A DNA stretch of 64,000 bases from Coffea arabica (GCF_036785885.1 NC_092315.1:25460026-25524025); one strand, 5' to 3'. Counted from the first letter of the stretch, positions 1 to 12,307 are shown. The notes: generated by a model not told the origin, from the sequence alone. A program made the numbers and translations.

Positions 1-718
1 AGCTCCATTTGGTTTAATTTTGTTGCTTTGAGCCTATAACCATAATTAACCAGTTAATAACAAGATAATGGGGCTTTGCACAAAGTTAATTTGTTGAGTT
101 AGTACAGAAAATAAAAACAAAAATGCAATCAGTTTCATGCAGCTGAAACCGCGGCTAGCCAGAAATTTCTGGAAATTTTGGAGGACCTTTATCGTTAATC
201 GAACCAAATTTCTGTGATAGATATGGTAATTAACTAGCTAAGTGATGGCATGTCGAATTGAGCACCTAATACTCTGTTTTAGCCAAGAAAATATTGGATT
301 TATGAACAATGAAGTGCTGGAAAATATTGATAGCCGAATGGTTTGTTTTTGGAAATTTTATTGTGGTAGTAAAAGGTTGAGTTGGAATTCCAGTTTGGTT
401 GTGAAGTTATTCTTTGAAGCATAATGATTAGAAATGCCTGGAATAAATTGTTTTAAAGCTTTATAAGATATATGGATGTGAAACTCTTGATGTCTTGGGA
501 GATTGAATTGGAAATAGTGAAGTGTAGCGGTGGATATAAGCTGGAAAATTTTCCAGCCTTAGCCAAGTTTGATAAGGAATTATTTTTCTTTGATGAAGGT
601 TACTTGGTTGATAACCACTTGTGACTTAGTCGATGGGATTCCTCGATTCCAAATACCTGTGGGTAAATTTAAATATTTGAAATGTTAGCTTTATTGCTAT
701 AAAAGCGAATTGTGGGAT

Positions 719-962
719 GCTAAGGGCTAGTGATTGAAGAAGCCCTTAGCCACTTCAATGATTTTTAAGTATTAAAGGGTGATGAAATTTAATTGCTGGA
801 ATTTTTTTTTGAGGCCTTACCTTCATTTTTATTTAGTTAAAATGTGATATGAGCTTGCCAAAAACCAAGTGCTAATGATGGACGAAGCCTTGGTCTTTTG
901 TTTAATTCTTGATCAGCAATGAATCTATTAAAACCTAGGGCTAATGATTGACGAAGCCCTAG
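719..962 (+). repeat. Three successive hairpins with a conserved loop
   Basis: Hairpin 1 has a perfect 10-bp stem GCTAAGGGCT / AGCCCTTAGC (719-728 / 741-750). Hairpin 2 (about 864-894) has an imperfect stem ACCAAG..GCT / AGCCTTGGT. Hairpin 3 has a perfect 8-bp stem CTAGGGCT / AGCCCTAG (935-942 / 955-962). The loops of 1 and 3 are both 12 nt and share TGATTGA.GA. A related hairpin occurs in the LTR near 40503-40532. Confidence 0.75.
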
Positions 963-1941
963 TGAGATTTCTATTTGAAATGAGAGTTGGTTATATTGAC
1001 AATCTGAAATATTACGTGCTTGCCAATCGGAATCGGTTTTGGTCCTGTGAACTTGAGAAGTTTTAAGCAAGCTATTTAGATATATCTTCACTCTAGTATG
1101 GTACGATAAAACTTAGTATTATATGTTAAAGTTAGAAGTTTCGTGTAGAGAGTTTCTAAACCTTGCCGACTCGATATTTCCTCCTTTAAGCGTAAACTAG
1201 CCTTATTACTTTTAGAAAATGATTTCACTAGTTTTAAAACCCTAAGTCTTGATCTATTTCCTTTTCTTTCCTTAAAATTGTCCCTGGCTGATTGTCTAGA
1301 GGAAAATTTCCAAAATACAAGATTTTAGTGACTTTAACTAAAAATTGCAGAAAACTTCCTCGGCAAGAAAATTTATTCTAAATAAAATAGTACCAGCCGC
1401 ACTCGTATAAAGAAAAATAGTTTTAAGGAAGCCATACAAAACATTTCCTACTTTTACTAAATTCCAATCCTAAGTGAATGGTCGAATTATTTTAAGAAAA
1501 TAATACGAGTTACCCCTTTAAAAGGAAAAGTATCTCAAGGAAAAACTATTAGAAACATTTTTACTACTTTTGTCAAGTTTCATCCTAAGTAGATTTTTGA
1601 AATTACTTGAGAAAGTAAACTAGTAATATATTAGATAATTCCTTATACTAATAAGCTTAAAAAAAATTGAATAGAAAACTTATAGTTTTAAAATTTGGTA
1701 TTTTAGGGTTTAGCGAGGACGCAGACTTTGATTCCCAGCTTGATCAGTAACTTCACTCTTGGTGAGTGTCCCTGCTTGTTCTATTCCTACGTGATTTAAA
1801 GTGCTTTCTTGACTTGGAAATGTGGTACTTGCAAAAGTGATTTCCGATCCATCGAAGTGAGCAGTGTGTACTTTATCGCACTAGCCTTTCGAGTGGTGAC
1901 TTGCGTGAATCATTTTTTTTTTATGAATCTAAACGTAGTTG

Positions 1942-2118
1942 CGTCGTTGGGTGAATCCCTCGACTCCTGAATCCAACTACAGTCACTCTGGAATCCAACT
2001 GCAATCACGTCGTTGGGTGAATCCCTCGACGCATGAATCTAACTGCAATCACGTCGTTGGGTGAATCCCTCGACGCATGAATCTAACTGCAATAACGTCG
2101 TTGGGTGAATCCCTCGAC
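1942..2118 (+). repeat. 44-bp tandem repeat, about 3.5 copies
   Basis: Units start at 1942, 2008, 2052 and 2096. The last two full spacings are exactly 44 bp; the first is 66 bp because of an extra internal stretch. Each unit starts CGTCGTTGGG and continues TGAATCCCTCGACG, which can form a short hairpin (CGTCG..GGG with CCC..CGACG). It lies inside the LTR-like sequence. Confidence 0.9.
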
Positions 2119-2881
2119 CAATTTTCTAAGGGTATGTCTCGAGCATACTCCTTCCTTAGTCGGTGTTCGGGCCCGGGACATGGGTAAGAGCGGTGACGGG
2201 TTAGGATTAAAATGAGTGGATCTACAGGGACTATAAGTAGTGAGAGTTGACGGAGGGTCAACTACGACGAATGGTGATCAAGCGAGGAAAATGGCTCCTG
2301 AGAGCCCCTGTATCCTACCTTGTGCTGTTATCTGCTTTTATTAAGTGTGAAATTGAAATATTCGTTACTTGCCTTTTGTGATTGCATGTTTTGGGGCACC
2401 ACTGAGTTTTAGCTCACCCCACGTTCATTTGTTTTCCTTACAGGTCTTGAAGTTTGAAAGAATTTGAGCTGCTTATATTTCCTATGAATGTACTTGAACA
2501 ACTTGAATTTAAATTTCGGTTTGTAATGACTCCTAAGTTAAGCATTGTACCTTTCATCTTGGATTGCCACTTGAAGCTGGAAAAGTGTAATCCCTAATTC
2601 TGATATTCGGTATGTATGTTGTATTGGTGTGATCAGGCTTTAACCCTTGTGGGTAACGCGTGAAGTGTTTAAGAGCTGTCGTTTGGTTAAGTTTGTATGC
2701 TGTTATCTTTGAAGTTAATGTGGTGATAGAAATCGATTTATTTCGGAAGAATTATTTTTGTAATAGTTTAGGTTAATCGTCGGAAGGTTTTGGGTTAGAA
2801 TGCTTGCGTGAGTCCTGGCGAGAGTTGGGCAGACGGCCCGCCAACCCTCTGGTTCGCCTTAGGGGGAAGTGGAGTCATCAT

Positions 2882-4261
2882 AAGACCCACCATTTCGAAG
2901 CTAAGAGATAGGGCTACAATATTACAGAAGGTCACTCAACCCAGTTTCGGGTGTAACCAGGTCAAAAATGCAATCTACTACACCAGAACCGTAAAAACAG
3001 ATTCTCAGAACGCATTCTAGTCCAAACATCATAAATCAGACTACCTAAGTCCAAATCTAGAAATTCCAAAGCCATATGAAAGCTAAGAAACAAGGATACA
3101 TTTCATCAGAAGACCTCAACAACCAATTCGGAAGCATTCCTAACCAAAATAACCAATTACAGAAGCAATTCCCACATTCGGGTAAAACCAGGACAGCAAG
3201 GGTAATTTTGACTTTTCTCAAGCTACGCTACTCCGATTGACCTGAAATTTTTCAGGTACCTCTAAAATATCATTCCCTACAACTTTCATGTTTTAATCCA
3301 AGGCCAATTCGGCCTCTAACTATGAGCTACAAAACCAGGCAGAATGTAATTTCATAAACCCTAACTTTCCAAATTTTCTTCCAAAACAGAAATTGCTTGC
3401 AATTATCCACTTTTTCCACCTCCTAGGTCCCTTACACACCATTTCCAATCATCATACATAGCCATACAATCATATTCATATTAAAACAGAAAAATTCCCA
3501 ATAATTACAAAACTTCATCAATTCAACCAAAAATCACAATATAATCCATAAAGTTGCATCTTATACCACCACTAAGCATAAATTAAGCATCATTAGAGGG
3601 AGGAGAGGGGTCCTTCTCAACTTACCTTAGCAACACAAGAGAGAGAGCAACTTGTCACCTTAGCTTTCCAAACAACTCCACCAAACACCTCACAATCACT
3701 CACTTAAAGGTTTCTATGGAACAAAAGCAAGATTGAGTGGTTGATTAGTTGAATTTGAGCAAGATAGAGGCAAGAATTTGAAGAGTTTTCTTTCTTTCTT
3801 TCTTGGAGGAGAGGGCCGGCTATGAAGAGCAAATTTTGAGTGAATTTTTGGTCAATTTTGAGTTATTTTAACCAAATGGTAAAAGTGTGAATAGTAGTCA
3901 AAAAGTGCCACCAATATCCAAGTGACACTTGTCACTCTATTAATGCATCTCTATCCCTTTGTTCCCTCTTACATCAATCCACATAACAACCTCTAATTAT
4001 CTCTTAACACCCGATAAATTAATTCCAGTATCCAAAACCTAACCTAGTTGGCCGAATTTTTCCGAACTTTTCGCACTAGTGGGTCCCACGTCCGGTATAC
4101 ACTCTTAATTTTACATGAACTAACTTATACTAGAAAAATAATTTAAAAACTATATTTTGCTCATAAAAATTATCTGGGGAATTTTCTAATAAAGAAAAGG
4201 TATAAAAGTGTGCAATTAAATAAAATAAAGCCTAGAAATTCGGAAAATTTTCGGGTCCTCA
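2882..4261 (-). mobile_element. Fragment of a related large LTR, minus orientation
   Basis: The right edge reads ATTTTCGGGTCCTCAC, the reverse of the family start (TGTGAGGACTCG...), so this copy lies on the minus strand. Inside are the GA-rich stretch followed by GGCCGGC (about 3805-3820) also seen in the copy at 36431-40155, and runs of short A/C-rich phrases as in that copy. At about 2882 it abuts the end of a plus-oriented copy, which suggests that the plus copy inserted into it. No coding region or target duplication is visible. Confidence 0.5.
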
Positions 4262-5085
4262 CGGGTGCATATTCTAGGCAAAGAAATCTATCAAAATTTC
4301 ACATATATAAAGCTCGAAACTAAGCTGAATAGATTATGCACCAAAGCTGGAAATTTGCAACACAACTTGAAAGAAACATGAAAACTAGGGTTTCTAAGAC
4401 ATCATACATCGTACATCAACAAACTCAAAGATAAGGGAAGAAAACTAGGGTTTCTAGCCAAGTTCACCTCTTGACCTCCAAAACCTAGGATGGCAAGCAA
4501 ATCAAGAACGGTGCAAGGCTTTCTTCCTCTAAGAACTTCACTAAGAGCTTCCCTTCAAGGTTTGATGGAGTAAATTACCTCTTGTTTTCTCACCAAATAG
4601 GCAAAAAATCAAGCCTTGAAACTTGGTGTTTTCTCTCCCTTCTCTCTCTCTCTCTCTCTCTAAATTTGGCCAGCTAGGAAGAAAAAAAAATGAAGAAATG
4701 GTGATGAATGGAAGCTTGGTGAAGATAAGAAGAAGGCTTGGTCTTAGTCAAAGGTTTCTAGATGATTGACACTTGGCAAGCCAAGAAGAAATACCGATCC
4801 ATTTGTCTCTTACACACTAAAATATCTAGCTCTCTTCCAATCATCTCTTAACAGCTCTTGTCACATAATCCCTTTTGCACAAAATTTCTTCTTGTCCACC
4901 AAATTTATTGCATACACCTCTCTAGTTGGTCATAATCGCGTAACATACCATGAAACTCGACATGTGGCAAATTAAATGAGGCAATAGAATAAAAATCATT
5001 GCTCCACCATTAAATCAACCAAAAATTCAAGGCAAGTAGATTAAAATACAAAATATAAAAATAATTTTCGAGTCCTTATAGTTGA
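4262..5085 (-). mobile_element. Further LTR-family fragment
   Basis: It ends at about 5085 with TTTTCGAGTCCTTATAG, close to the family end TTTACGAGTCCTCACA, and carries a (TC)n tract followed by a GGCCAGC-type sequence near 4637-4675, the position where the other copies have (GA/TC)n plus GGCCGGC. A 17-bp phrase GAAAACTAGGGTTTCTA occurs twice, near 4380 and 4440. Protein-like readings here are short and match nothing I know. Confidence 0.4.
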
Positions 5086-5133
5086 GACATTCACAAACTT
5101 GGCCTGTTGCTGATAAGTGAGCTTCTGCTCATC

Positions 5134-5424
5134 CTAGAAATCCACACCAGAGAAAAATAATAAAGTCAAAAGACAAGCATAAGGCAAAGTCTTGTTCCAT
5201 TGGCCATAATAGGTGGCATTAGTCATAGTCCTAAGAATGATAGTAGCCAATGGTATACTTACAATGTCTCTTAATCCAAACTCCATTTTATCCATAAGAT
5301 TGCTGACCCACATCACATTCTTACTATTAAAAGCAAGCACAATATTATGATTAAATAAATAGACAAGCAAACTATGCCTCAATTTCAAGAATTCAGTAGA
5401 AATGTGTGCTTTATCCGTCACCAC
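5134..5424 (-). pseudogene. Relic of a plant transposon protein domain (Transposase_32-like)
   Basis: A 96-residue reading on the minus strand resembles the putative plant transposon protein family (Pfam Transposase_32, PF20167), whose members carry phrases of the type 'LPYG.FLT..F..AGVDL'; here residues 81-95 read LPYACLLTLLFFSGV. The preceding phrase (IVSIPLATIILRTM) occupies the place of the usual 'LPY.I...M' segment. There is no supporting reading frame on either side, so this is a fragment. The family is recognised by eye from a short motif only; an unrelated open frame is possible. Confidence 0.4.
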
Positions 5425-8387
5425 CTTACAACCATAAACCAGCTTTCTCTCTACTGGTGTCCATGATGGAATTTATGCAAAGACCTCTCAAATACCCAAT
5501 TAAGATCAAATTCCACAATTGTCCTCCCATTTTCAAAAGGAGGTCCATAATTTTTGGCACCAAGAAAATCAGTCAAAAACTCTTGAGTAGGGTAATATAT
5601 ATCCCTTAAACATAACTTTAAACAAGACAACTACTAAATTATTCTTTGTTTTCATATTAGTATAAAACTGATGAATAAGAATAGGATAATAGATGTATCT
5701 AATATTCACTCCCAACCAAATTGAACAAATAACTCATAAAAGTGATAGTCACTATCAAGGCAGCGTCTAAATTTACCTCAATGAAAATAGAATTCTCAAT
5801 TTTTGCAAATGCTAGTTTTCATTCTTTGCTTTCAGGAAACGGAGATTATCAAATGTAGAAGGAGCCCTAACCTTGTTATGAGGTGTGATTTTTAATATGT
5901 GAAGGCATAGTTTATATACTCACAACAGCACCAATTCAAGCAACAAAACTAACCCCAAAGGATATTCAAGTACTCCAACACAAAGGCATTATACAAGCTC
6001 TAATATACCAAATTAATAAGTAAAACACAACTAAGAAGCTTGTCAATACACCACCAATCACCCTAAAGTTGCCTAGAAATTCAATAAAATTTCGATCAAA
6101 ATTCACACATTACACCAAGAACACACACTATATATGTTAGAATATTTAGTCCAAAATGGAGTGTTTAAATGGCATAGATTGAAGAAACTTACTCCACCAT
6201 CCTAAGAAAGCAAAAGCCCCTTGGTTCCAAGCAAAAATTCAGTCAAATTTGAGGAACCGCAAAGGTAGGGCTTGAACCTCAATTTATTATTTGATTTATC
6301 ATATATGTTATTTGATTTAATTTTTCTCCTAAATTGGTTTCATTGGTGATATGGTGATCTTGTAAATGCTTGATGGTGGATATATACTTTATAATAGATG
6401 TTCTAAGTATTATGGGTGAAAAATATAAATGTAGTAAGAAGTGGGACGTGTTGTGTTAAAATTGTGCCTTACAGCAATTTTGAAAAAATACAAAGGCAAC
6501 ATTTGGGTCTAATTTTTGTGTATGAGTGAAAACACAATCATGCCCTTACATGCATATATTTTGATATTTTTATTGATAGGAAACGATGTTATTAAAAAAA
6601 ATTTCAATCTATAGGAAATGGTGATACAACTATGTTTGAAGTTATAGAAATTACATATATATTATTTTTACTAAATAAATGTTTTAGTTTCTTATGAAAA
6701 AATATGACATTTAAATTTTTTTCATAAAGAAATAACTCTATATGGTTAAACATCAAAGGGAACTATTAATAAAGACAAACAAAGGGAAAATGTATGAATA
6801 CCTAATTTCCTTTTCTTTTGATAAGGAATTATTAGTAAAAATAGAATAATTTTTTTGAAAAAAAATAACTGTATATCTTTCGTTATTGAATAGTACCAAT
6901 GTCATACATACATATTTTAGTTTCAAAGAAAGAAAAATGACAATGAAATTTAAATATCTGTATGTGTGTACGTACACAATCGGGATCATTTAACAGTTAG
7001 ATATATACTTTTATTTTATTTTTTTAAAAAGAAAGACTTCTATTTTTGTAATAAATCCTTATCACAGAAAATATGGAAAATTGAATGTAACCCATGTCAG
7101 CATGAGTGCCTTTAAGTGATCTAGAATATGACGAGACCTTAGTTTACCCTACATTGTTCCTTAATAAGAAAAAATACAATAACATGCACCATGTTCTAAA
7201 GACCAAATATCAAAGCATTATATATATTGACGGTATAACTATCTTTTCACACCTCTTATGCACAGAAAATTAAGGAACAATTTTTCAAACCTCCCTTCAA
7301 GTTTTGCCTAATATCGCTTAGCACCCCTGAAGTTTTAGAAATACCATTTACCTCCCTTATTAGTGAGATGAATTCACTAATTACCATCAATGCATATAAA
7401 TGGACAAAATTACCATTACTAGTTTAACCATTCTTTAGGCAAATAAGGATGGAAGTGAAAACCAAAATCACTATAATACCGTGGCTATTTTAATCCTTTT
7501 TATTTTGCACTTAAAGCATTTTAGTTATTTAATCTTACTATGTCAACCAGGTACTAAATTATCCTTGACATTGTAATATTTAGGATAAGAACATATGGAA
7601 AAAAATCAAAGTTTACAAAGACAATGGCTACTTGAACAATTATACTTGCACTTAAGCACCTTTGTCCTTCAAAATTTCTTATCCCTCCTACACAAACTAT
7701 ATATTAAATCATCCTTACTAAAGCTAATACTTCTGCAGGTAAAGAAAAGTTGGAAGTGAAAATGCTTAACATCACTGCCCTCCTACTTTTGTCATTTTAT
7801 GTCAATCTTATTATTTGCTCTTGATATTTAAAAAATTATTTTATGAAAAAAATTGGAAAAGAAAAAACCAAAATTTGTAAGATTTGGTCATTCTAATAAT
7901 TATTTTTCCCATAACCACCCCTCCTCAACCTTTATTTTTCCTATGTCAACCTTATATCAAGTTATCCTCACTTTTCTGAACATTACATTTGCAAAATAAA
8001 AGGAAGATAATAAATCTAAATTTATACAAAAATTGGCTAATCTAATAATTATTTTACATTCAAATGTCTCTTTTCACCACTTTTGTAGTCTTCATATGCC
8101 AATTTTTAATTAAGTTTCCTTTGTTATTCAAGCAATTATGTAAGCAACAAAATTAATAAAAGGTAAAAGTAGAAAAAATACTATACTACCAATTATTATT
8201 TTACTTAATATTCCCTTCCAATCTTTTTTAGTTCTCCCATGCAAATATATATGTTTTAGAAATCAATATGGTAAAAAACTGAAGATAGGACAACACAAAA
8301 GGTTAAAATTGGAAAACAAATATCTCTCTCTTTTAATAATTATTTTAAGAATATTTTTATGATATAGTTTGTTAAGGGGATTAACTC
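5425..8387. other. AT-rich intergenic stretch, nothing recognised
   Basis: Long AT-rich sequence with frequent stops in all frames. The open frames here (such as 6753-6989 minus) are low-complexity and not gene-like. I see no RNA gene or complete transposon ends. Confidence 0.6.
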
Positions 8388-8534
8388 TTCTTTTATTACG
8401 TGGGCCAATTTGCAACCCACATTACACAGGACAACTTGCAATTAAGCATAAAACATTAGGTAAAAAGGACAAGTTGATGGCACGCAAATAGAGAGTATAA
8501 GCGAGAAGTCTCGGGTTTGTGCTCTCCTACTTCC

Positions 8535-8565
<31 letters not shown>

Positions 8566-8780
8566 TTTATAGATTAATTTTATATGCAGTGATAGTATAT
8601 ACATTATCACTATTAGATATATAAAATTATTTAAATTTGTATCTAATGGTGATAGTGTATATAAAATTAACTTTCTTCTTTCACTACGTGAGCCAATTTG
8701 CAGCCAACATTGCACCGGGCAACTTGCAATTAAGCCTAAAATATTGAGAAAGTATAAAGTGAAACTTGCCTTGACGACAC
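8388..8780 (+). repeat. Pair of about 90-bp direct repeats around an AT microsatellite
   Basis: A block containing ACGTGGGCCAATTTGCA...GCAACTTGCAATTAAGC near 8398-8445 recurs near 8685-8735 with scattered changes. Between them lie a (TA)n run at 8534-8561 and a short AT-rich segment with GTGATAGT/ACTATCAC-type phrases (about 8588-8660). This could be a small inserted element with duplicated flank, but no clean terminal repeats are visible. Confidence 0.65.
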
Positions 8781-9138
8781 TTGTTCTGTACGTAAAACAT
8801 AGTATTTTACGTCTTATTAAATTAACTGACTGGAAAGTTCTTATCTGAAATGGTCAAGTGAGTCGTGATGACGGCCAATTCAATGGTTTTGAATTGAAGT
8901 AGTCAGATGTAGCGAAAGGATCAACAGAAATGCAAAACGAAAAATGTGAAAAACTTTTGTTCTTTCGGTTCTTTGTTCATTCTTGACATCAGCAGTTAAA
9001 ATAATATTGCCAGGCCATCGTAATAGTCACTTAGTCTTCTACATCCTTTTCTGTTTCAACTTTTTTGAACGCTTTTCAACCAACCGGTTGTGGCTGACAA
9101 TCCAATGAAACATCAAACTTTTCCAAAACGTTAGCAGG

Positions 9139-10485
9139 ATGATCTTCACAAAGAGAAGCAGAAAAGGCTCTACAAATTCTGCTTCCTCTTCCTCTATAGC
9201 TACTAATAAGACGAAAAATTCCCATCTTTACCCTGTAGAGGATCAGAAATCTGTGGTGCAACGCAGACATGCATCATTGATCAGGTTGAAAATTCGACCT
9301 GTGGGCCCTATTATTAAGTCCAGAACAACGATTCCATCTGCTCCTTGGAAAATGTCCGACGAAGAAGATGAAGAAGAGAGTGATTTTCACGGTCAGCTTG
9401 CAAGTGAACAGTGGCCTAGTAATCATGGTGATGAGGGGGATGATTCTTGCAGGTGGTTATCATCAGGTAATACTTCTCCTTCATGCTGTTTTGATGACAA
9501 AATCTTTGCAAATTTATTGGAGTTATCTCTTGATGACTGGCTAGTATCTGTTTTGATTTTCTGTTACAATTCATCAAGTCCAGTTTTTGGTAGAGCAACT
9601 TCTTTCTTTGATGGATCTAGCGTAACTCCATTGGAAGAAGCATCATCTATTCTAACATCATCATCTGAAGAGGAAATTTTTGACGAAGAAATCACAACTT
9701 GGTTGATGAACTCATTAGAGACAGACAAATTATCTGCCCAATCATACCAAGATAGCAATGTTTGCAATCATTTCGTATATTTTAGCAATGATGACTTCGA
9801 AGTGCCTGAAATTTGGGATTTTGATGAAGGGCTATTGGAATCCTTCCTTGATCTTGAGGATGTTGAACTTTCTCCAGATTGATTTTCCTAGTCCATCTTA
9901 CAGGAGCAGCTGGAGTTCTGATACTTCCCAATCATCAGATTTTGTTTCATATGGCAAAAATTTTGCACCAGCTGAATCCACAAAATCCACAAATACTGAA
10001 ATTGATGAGCCAATTTTCTGGCCATTTGCTCATAAATTTGCTTCCAATTTGAACTTTTCACGGAATTTCCTTATCATGTCACCACCAAAAATCATGTCCA
10101 AGTTTTTACTTCAGAATTCTGAAACGGACATCAGGGGAAGGCGCAAGCTTTCTTTGAACTCAACACTGCAATCAACAAAGATTCTGGAAAAGAAACATGG
10201 AAAAGGAGATAATCATGTCAAGCTGATCAACAATGCCCCCAATCTTTCCACAAAATCAATTAGATCTTTCTCGAAAGATGATATTATGGAATTTAAACAT
10301 GAGGAATATTTGACAGTAGAAGAAATAGTTGATCTTGATGAGCATTTGAAGTCAATGGAGGAAGACTTCGAAGTAGTTCAAGAACTTTCAATCGAAAAAC
10401 TGTTAGGTCACATGAAGGGATTGAGTTTGGGTTCGACAAAGATTCTCCTTTCTTTGATGAATCATTCAAAGAAATATTGTTGTAG
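9139..10485 (+). pseudogene. Unidentified acidic protein gene with two frame changes
   Basis: I do not recognise the family. From the ATG at 9139, frame 1 reads 247 residues: a basic, Ser-rich start (KRSRKGSTNSASSSS), a short IPSAPWK phrase, a strongly acidic segment (DEEDEEESDF) and an Asp/Glu/Phe/Trp-rich region ending at a stop at 9880-9882. Coding-like sequence then continues in frame 2 (about 9884-10400; phrases such as SPPKIMSKFLLQNSE and EEYLTVEEIVDLDEHL) and returns to frame 1 for a plausible end (FDKDSPFFDESFKEILL, stop 10483-10485). Two compensating frame changes suggest a pseudogene, or unrecognised short introns (a GTAATA donor-like site at 9467 and a CTTTCTCCAG acceptor-like site before 9877). 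The acidic, aromatic composition would fit a nuclear regulatory protein, but that is speculation. Confidence 0.45.
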
Positions 10486-11632
10486 AAAGTTTTGTGAATT
10501 TCTACTCCTTTAGGCAACCGATAAGGGAATAAATTTAGACTGGATGTTCAAATATTCAAAATTGATTTGGTTGCCAAAATTTTTTCAAAGAGTTGCTTTT
10601 CAAAATTCAAACACCTTTTTTAGGACCTAGTTTGATAAGAAGTCATTAATTCTGAACTTTCGTCACACATGAATATCGTAGAGCTAATATTGCAAAGCTC
10701 ACCATATCCATACGTCCTCGCTATCTTAAATTTTGTTTCACTTCAACCCAATTTAAAATAGTGAGAGTATGTAAATATCATATAAAGGTGGTATACAAAT
10801 ATCGATCTTCCCTTTCAAAAACCAAGTTCCGCGGTTGCTGTAGCAGTGTTGCTCCTTCGTGGAGCTGATGATGAAACATACAGTAAGAAGTGGCAGAAAT
10901 GGTTGGGGGCCTTAGGAAAATTGCAAATTTTTTGGAAGCGAGGAAAATTTCTATTTTCGTTTAGTAAAGGTGAAGGTGTCTCTTTTTGTACTATAGTGTA
11001 GAGACTATGGGTTTAAACAAGTATCATTCTGCTGCCATTGATCGTTTGTAGCCTGATAAGCTTTTTAGTGCTCCAAAATTTCTGATATTGCCGGAAAGCT
11101 CCTTGTTTGTTTCGAAATATTATGCTACTTTTTTAGCCAATTGAATGTGCCTCCTTGGTATGTCCAACTGATTTCTTCCCATCCTTGCAAGAAGATTTTC
11201 TTAGTCTTTGTGTTATTAAGGAAAGTGCCCCGCCAATGTTTATCAAAATTTTCTTGTGTATCATGTCATAAGTAGTGTAACATCAAACATTTTGTTGTCC
11301 AATTGATCGTGCCTCTCCGGTACGTCCATCTGACTTCTTCCCACCCTTGAAAGAAAATTTTCTTAATCTTTGAGCTATTAAAAAAGAACCATGCCACTTC
11401 TTATCAAACCTTTATTGTGAATCATGTCACAAGTACTTAAGTAGTGTAATTCACAAAGGTAACTACCAAATAGAAGGAGCTTGAGAAAATTCTCAAAAAA
11501 GGGCAAGATAAAATATCGGTGGGAAGGGGTTTTGCCTTTGGAGCTTCTGTACGGTTCTTCACTTCTTCCATAATTCATCAAATATTTTGAAGTACTAAAA
11601 TGAGAGTCCATGTGTGGTCAATATATGTGGGG
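10486..11632. repeat. Intergenic stretch with an imperfect tandem duplication of about 160 bp
   Basis: No gene is seen. Sequence from about 11131 to 11280 is repeated at about 11291-11450: both contain CCAATTGA..GTGCCTC, a run like CTTCTTCCCA.CCTTG.AAGA, and end AGTAGTGTAA. The copies are well diverged, with period about 162 bp. Confidence 0.65.
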
Positions 11633-11642
11633 TAAAAAAAAA

Positions 11643-11880
11643 GGGAAAACTGCGCAAATTGTCGATCACATATCACTGATATGAAAATTTAGTCCCTCAA
11701 AATGAAAATGATCACTTTTAATTCCTAATAAATTAAAAATAATTAGGTTTGATCTTGATCATTTTTTCGTTCAAAATTTAGTGGGAGCTACTCATGAGCA
11801 AATCACGTGACCAGTTTTTAATTGACAAATATGGTATCTTAGTGTAGCGTTGACTACTGCAAATATAAGAGACTATCAAT
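11643..11880 (+). repeat. Left long TIR of the Pack-type element
   Basis: It pairs in inverted orientation with 22426-22664. Shared phrases include AAATTTAGTCCCTCAAAATG, the following AATCACTTTTAAT-type stretch, and TCATGAGCA..TCACGTGAC. It ends shortly before the first ATG of the enclosed coding-like segment (11967), so it could serve as its promoter. Confidence 0.8.
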
Positions 11881-11966
11881 CCCTTTCTTTCCAAAATCCT
11901 AATTTCCCCAAATTTTCCCCCTTCAATTTCTTCAAAAAAATTATAGACCAAACAAGAAGGAGGGAT

Positions 11967-12253
11967 ATGGCAGATGAATTGGCTTATTTTCAAGGCCTTA
12001 AAGACCCTGATTTATGCACAGAGATCCTCTTCGCTCATGGACCTCAAGCAAGCAATCTCCTTTTTTTTTCCTCATCTCTAATCCCTTTGATGAGCCCACC
12101 ACCGTTGATGATTCTCCTTTTACCTTCATCCCAGCGACCATCTCTTTCAATTCTAACAACCACCATAGCAGCTGGAACCAATGGGGCCCTCAGCTTGGCT
12201 TGGGAAGATATGACACTTCGGTTCTCCATCATTTCCGGTAGTCTGGTGCTGCT
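11967..12253 (+). pseudogene. Enclosed gene fragment, upstream part, broken by MULE insertion
   Basis: From the ATG at 11967 the reading begins MADELAYFQGLKDPDLC and stays open, but about 30 residues in the coding-like signal moves to another frame at a T-run (12059-12068); there it reads SNPFDEPTTVDDSPFTF... and on to a Trp/Gly-rich part (SSWNQWGPQLGLGRYD). It reaches a stop at 12239-12241 just before the MULE target duplication (12245-12253). I cannot assign a family. The frame change and stop indicate a decayed copy. The continuation after the inserted MULE starts at 21743. Confidence 0.45.
12245..12253 (+). repeat. 9-bp target duplication of the inner MULE, left copy
   Basis: GGTGCTGCT directly precedes the element end GGATACGGGG and is repeated exactly at 21734-21742 after CCCCGTATCC. 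Nine base pairs is the standard MULE target-site duplication. Confidence 0.93.
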
Positions 12254-12307
12254 GGATACGGGGCAGGAGCGGTCGTCAGGCCGACCGCTCCTGAACGGTC
12301 CTCTCAC
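12254..12307 (+). repeat. Left TIR of the MULE, with internal 12-bp-stem hairpin
   Basis: It matches the reverse complement of 21680-21733 with changes mainly in the hairpin loop (GGC versus GAA) and near the inner end. The stem is CAGGAGCGGTCG / CGACCGCTCCTG with 6 nt between; the hairpin starts about 10 bp in from the terminus. Confidence 0.9.

Larger units (their letters stand above)
1..2881 (+). mobile_element. Partial large non-coding LTR, plus orientation (family of LTRs A and B)
   Basis: No coding potential is visible. The segment shares landmarks in the same order with the LTR at 35810-41976: short hairpins near 719-962 (compare 40503), a GGGCCCGG-containing stretch near 2170 (compare 41391), a phrase GGCTCCTGAGAG near 2292 (compare 41512), and the terminal GAGTCCTGGCGAGAG at about 2810 (compare 41923). 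The family normally ends in GTCACA; here the end has decayed to about GTCATCA near 2881. Its left end lies outside the window. Orientation and family are inferred from these shared landmarks. I see no gag, pol, primer-binding site or target duplication. Confidence 0.55.

Noticed and set aside
4380..4460. CTAGGGTTT repeats as interstitial telomere sequence
   Set aside because: Only two isolated copies 61 bp apart within LTR-like sequence; not a TTTAGGG array.
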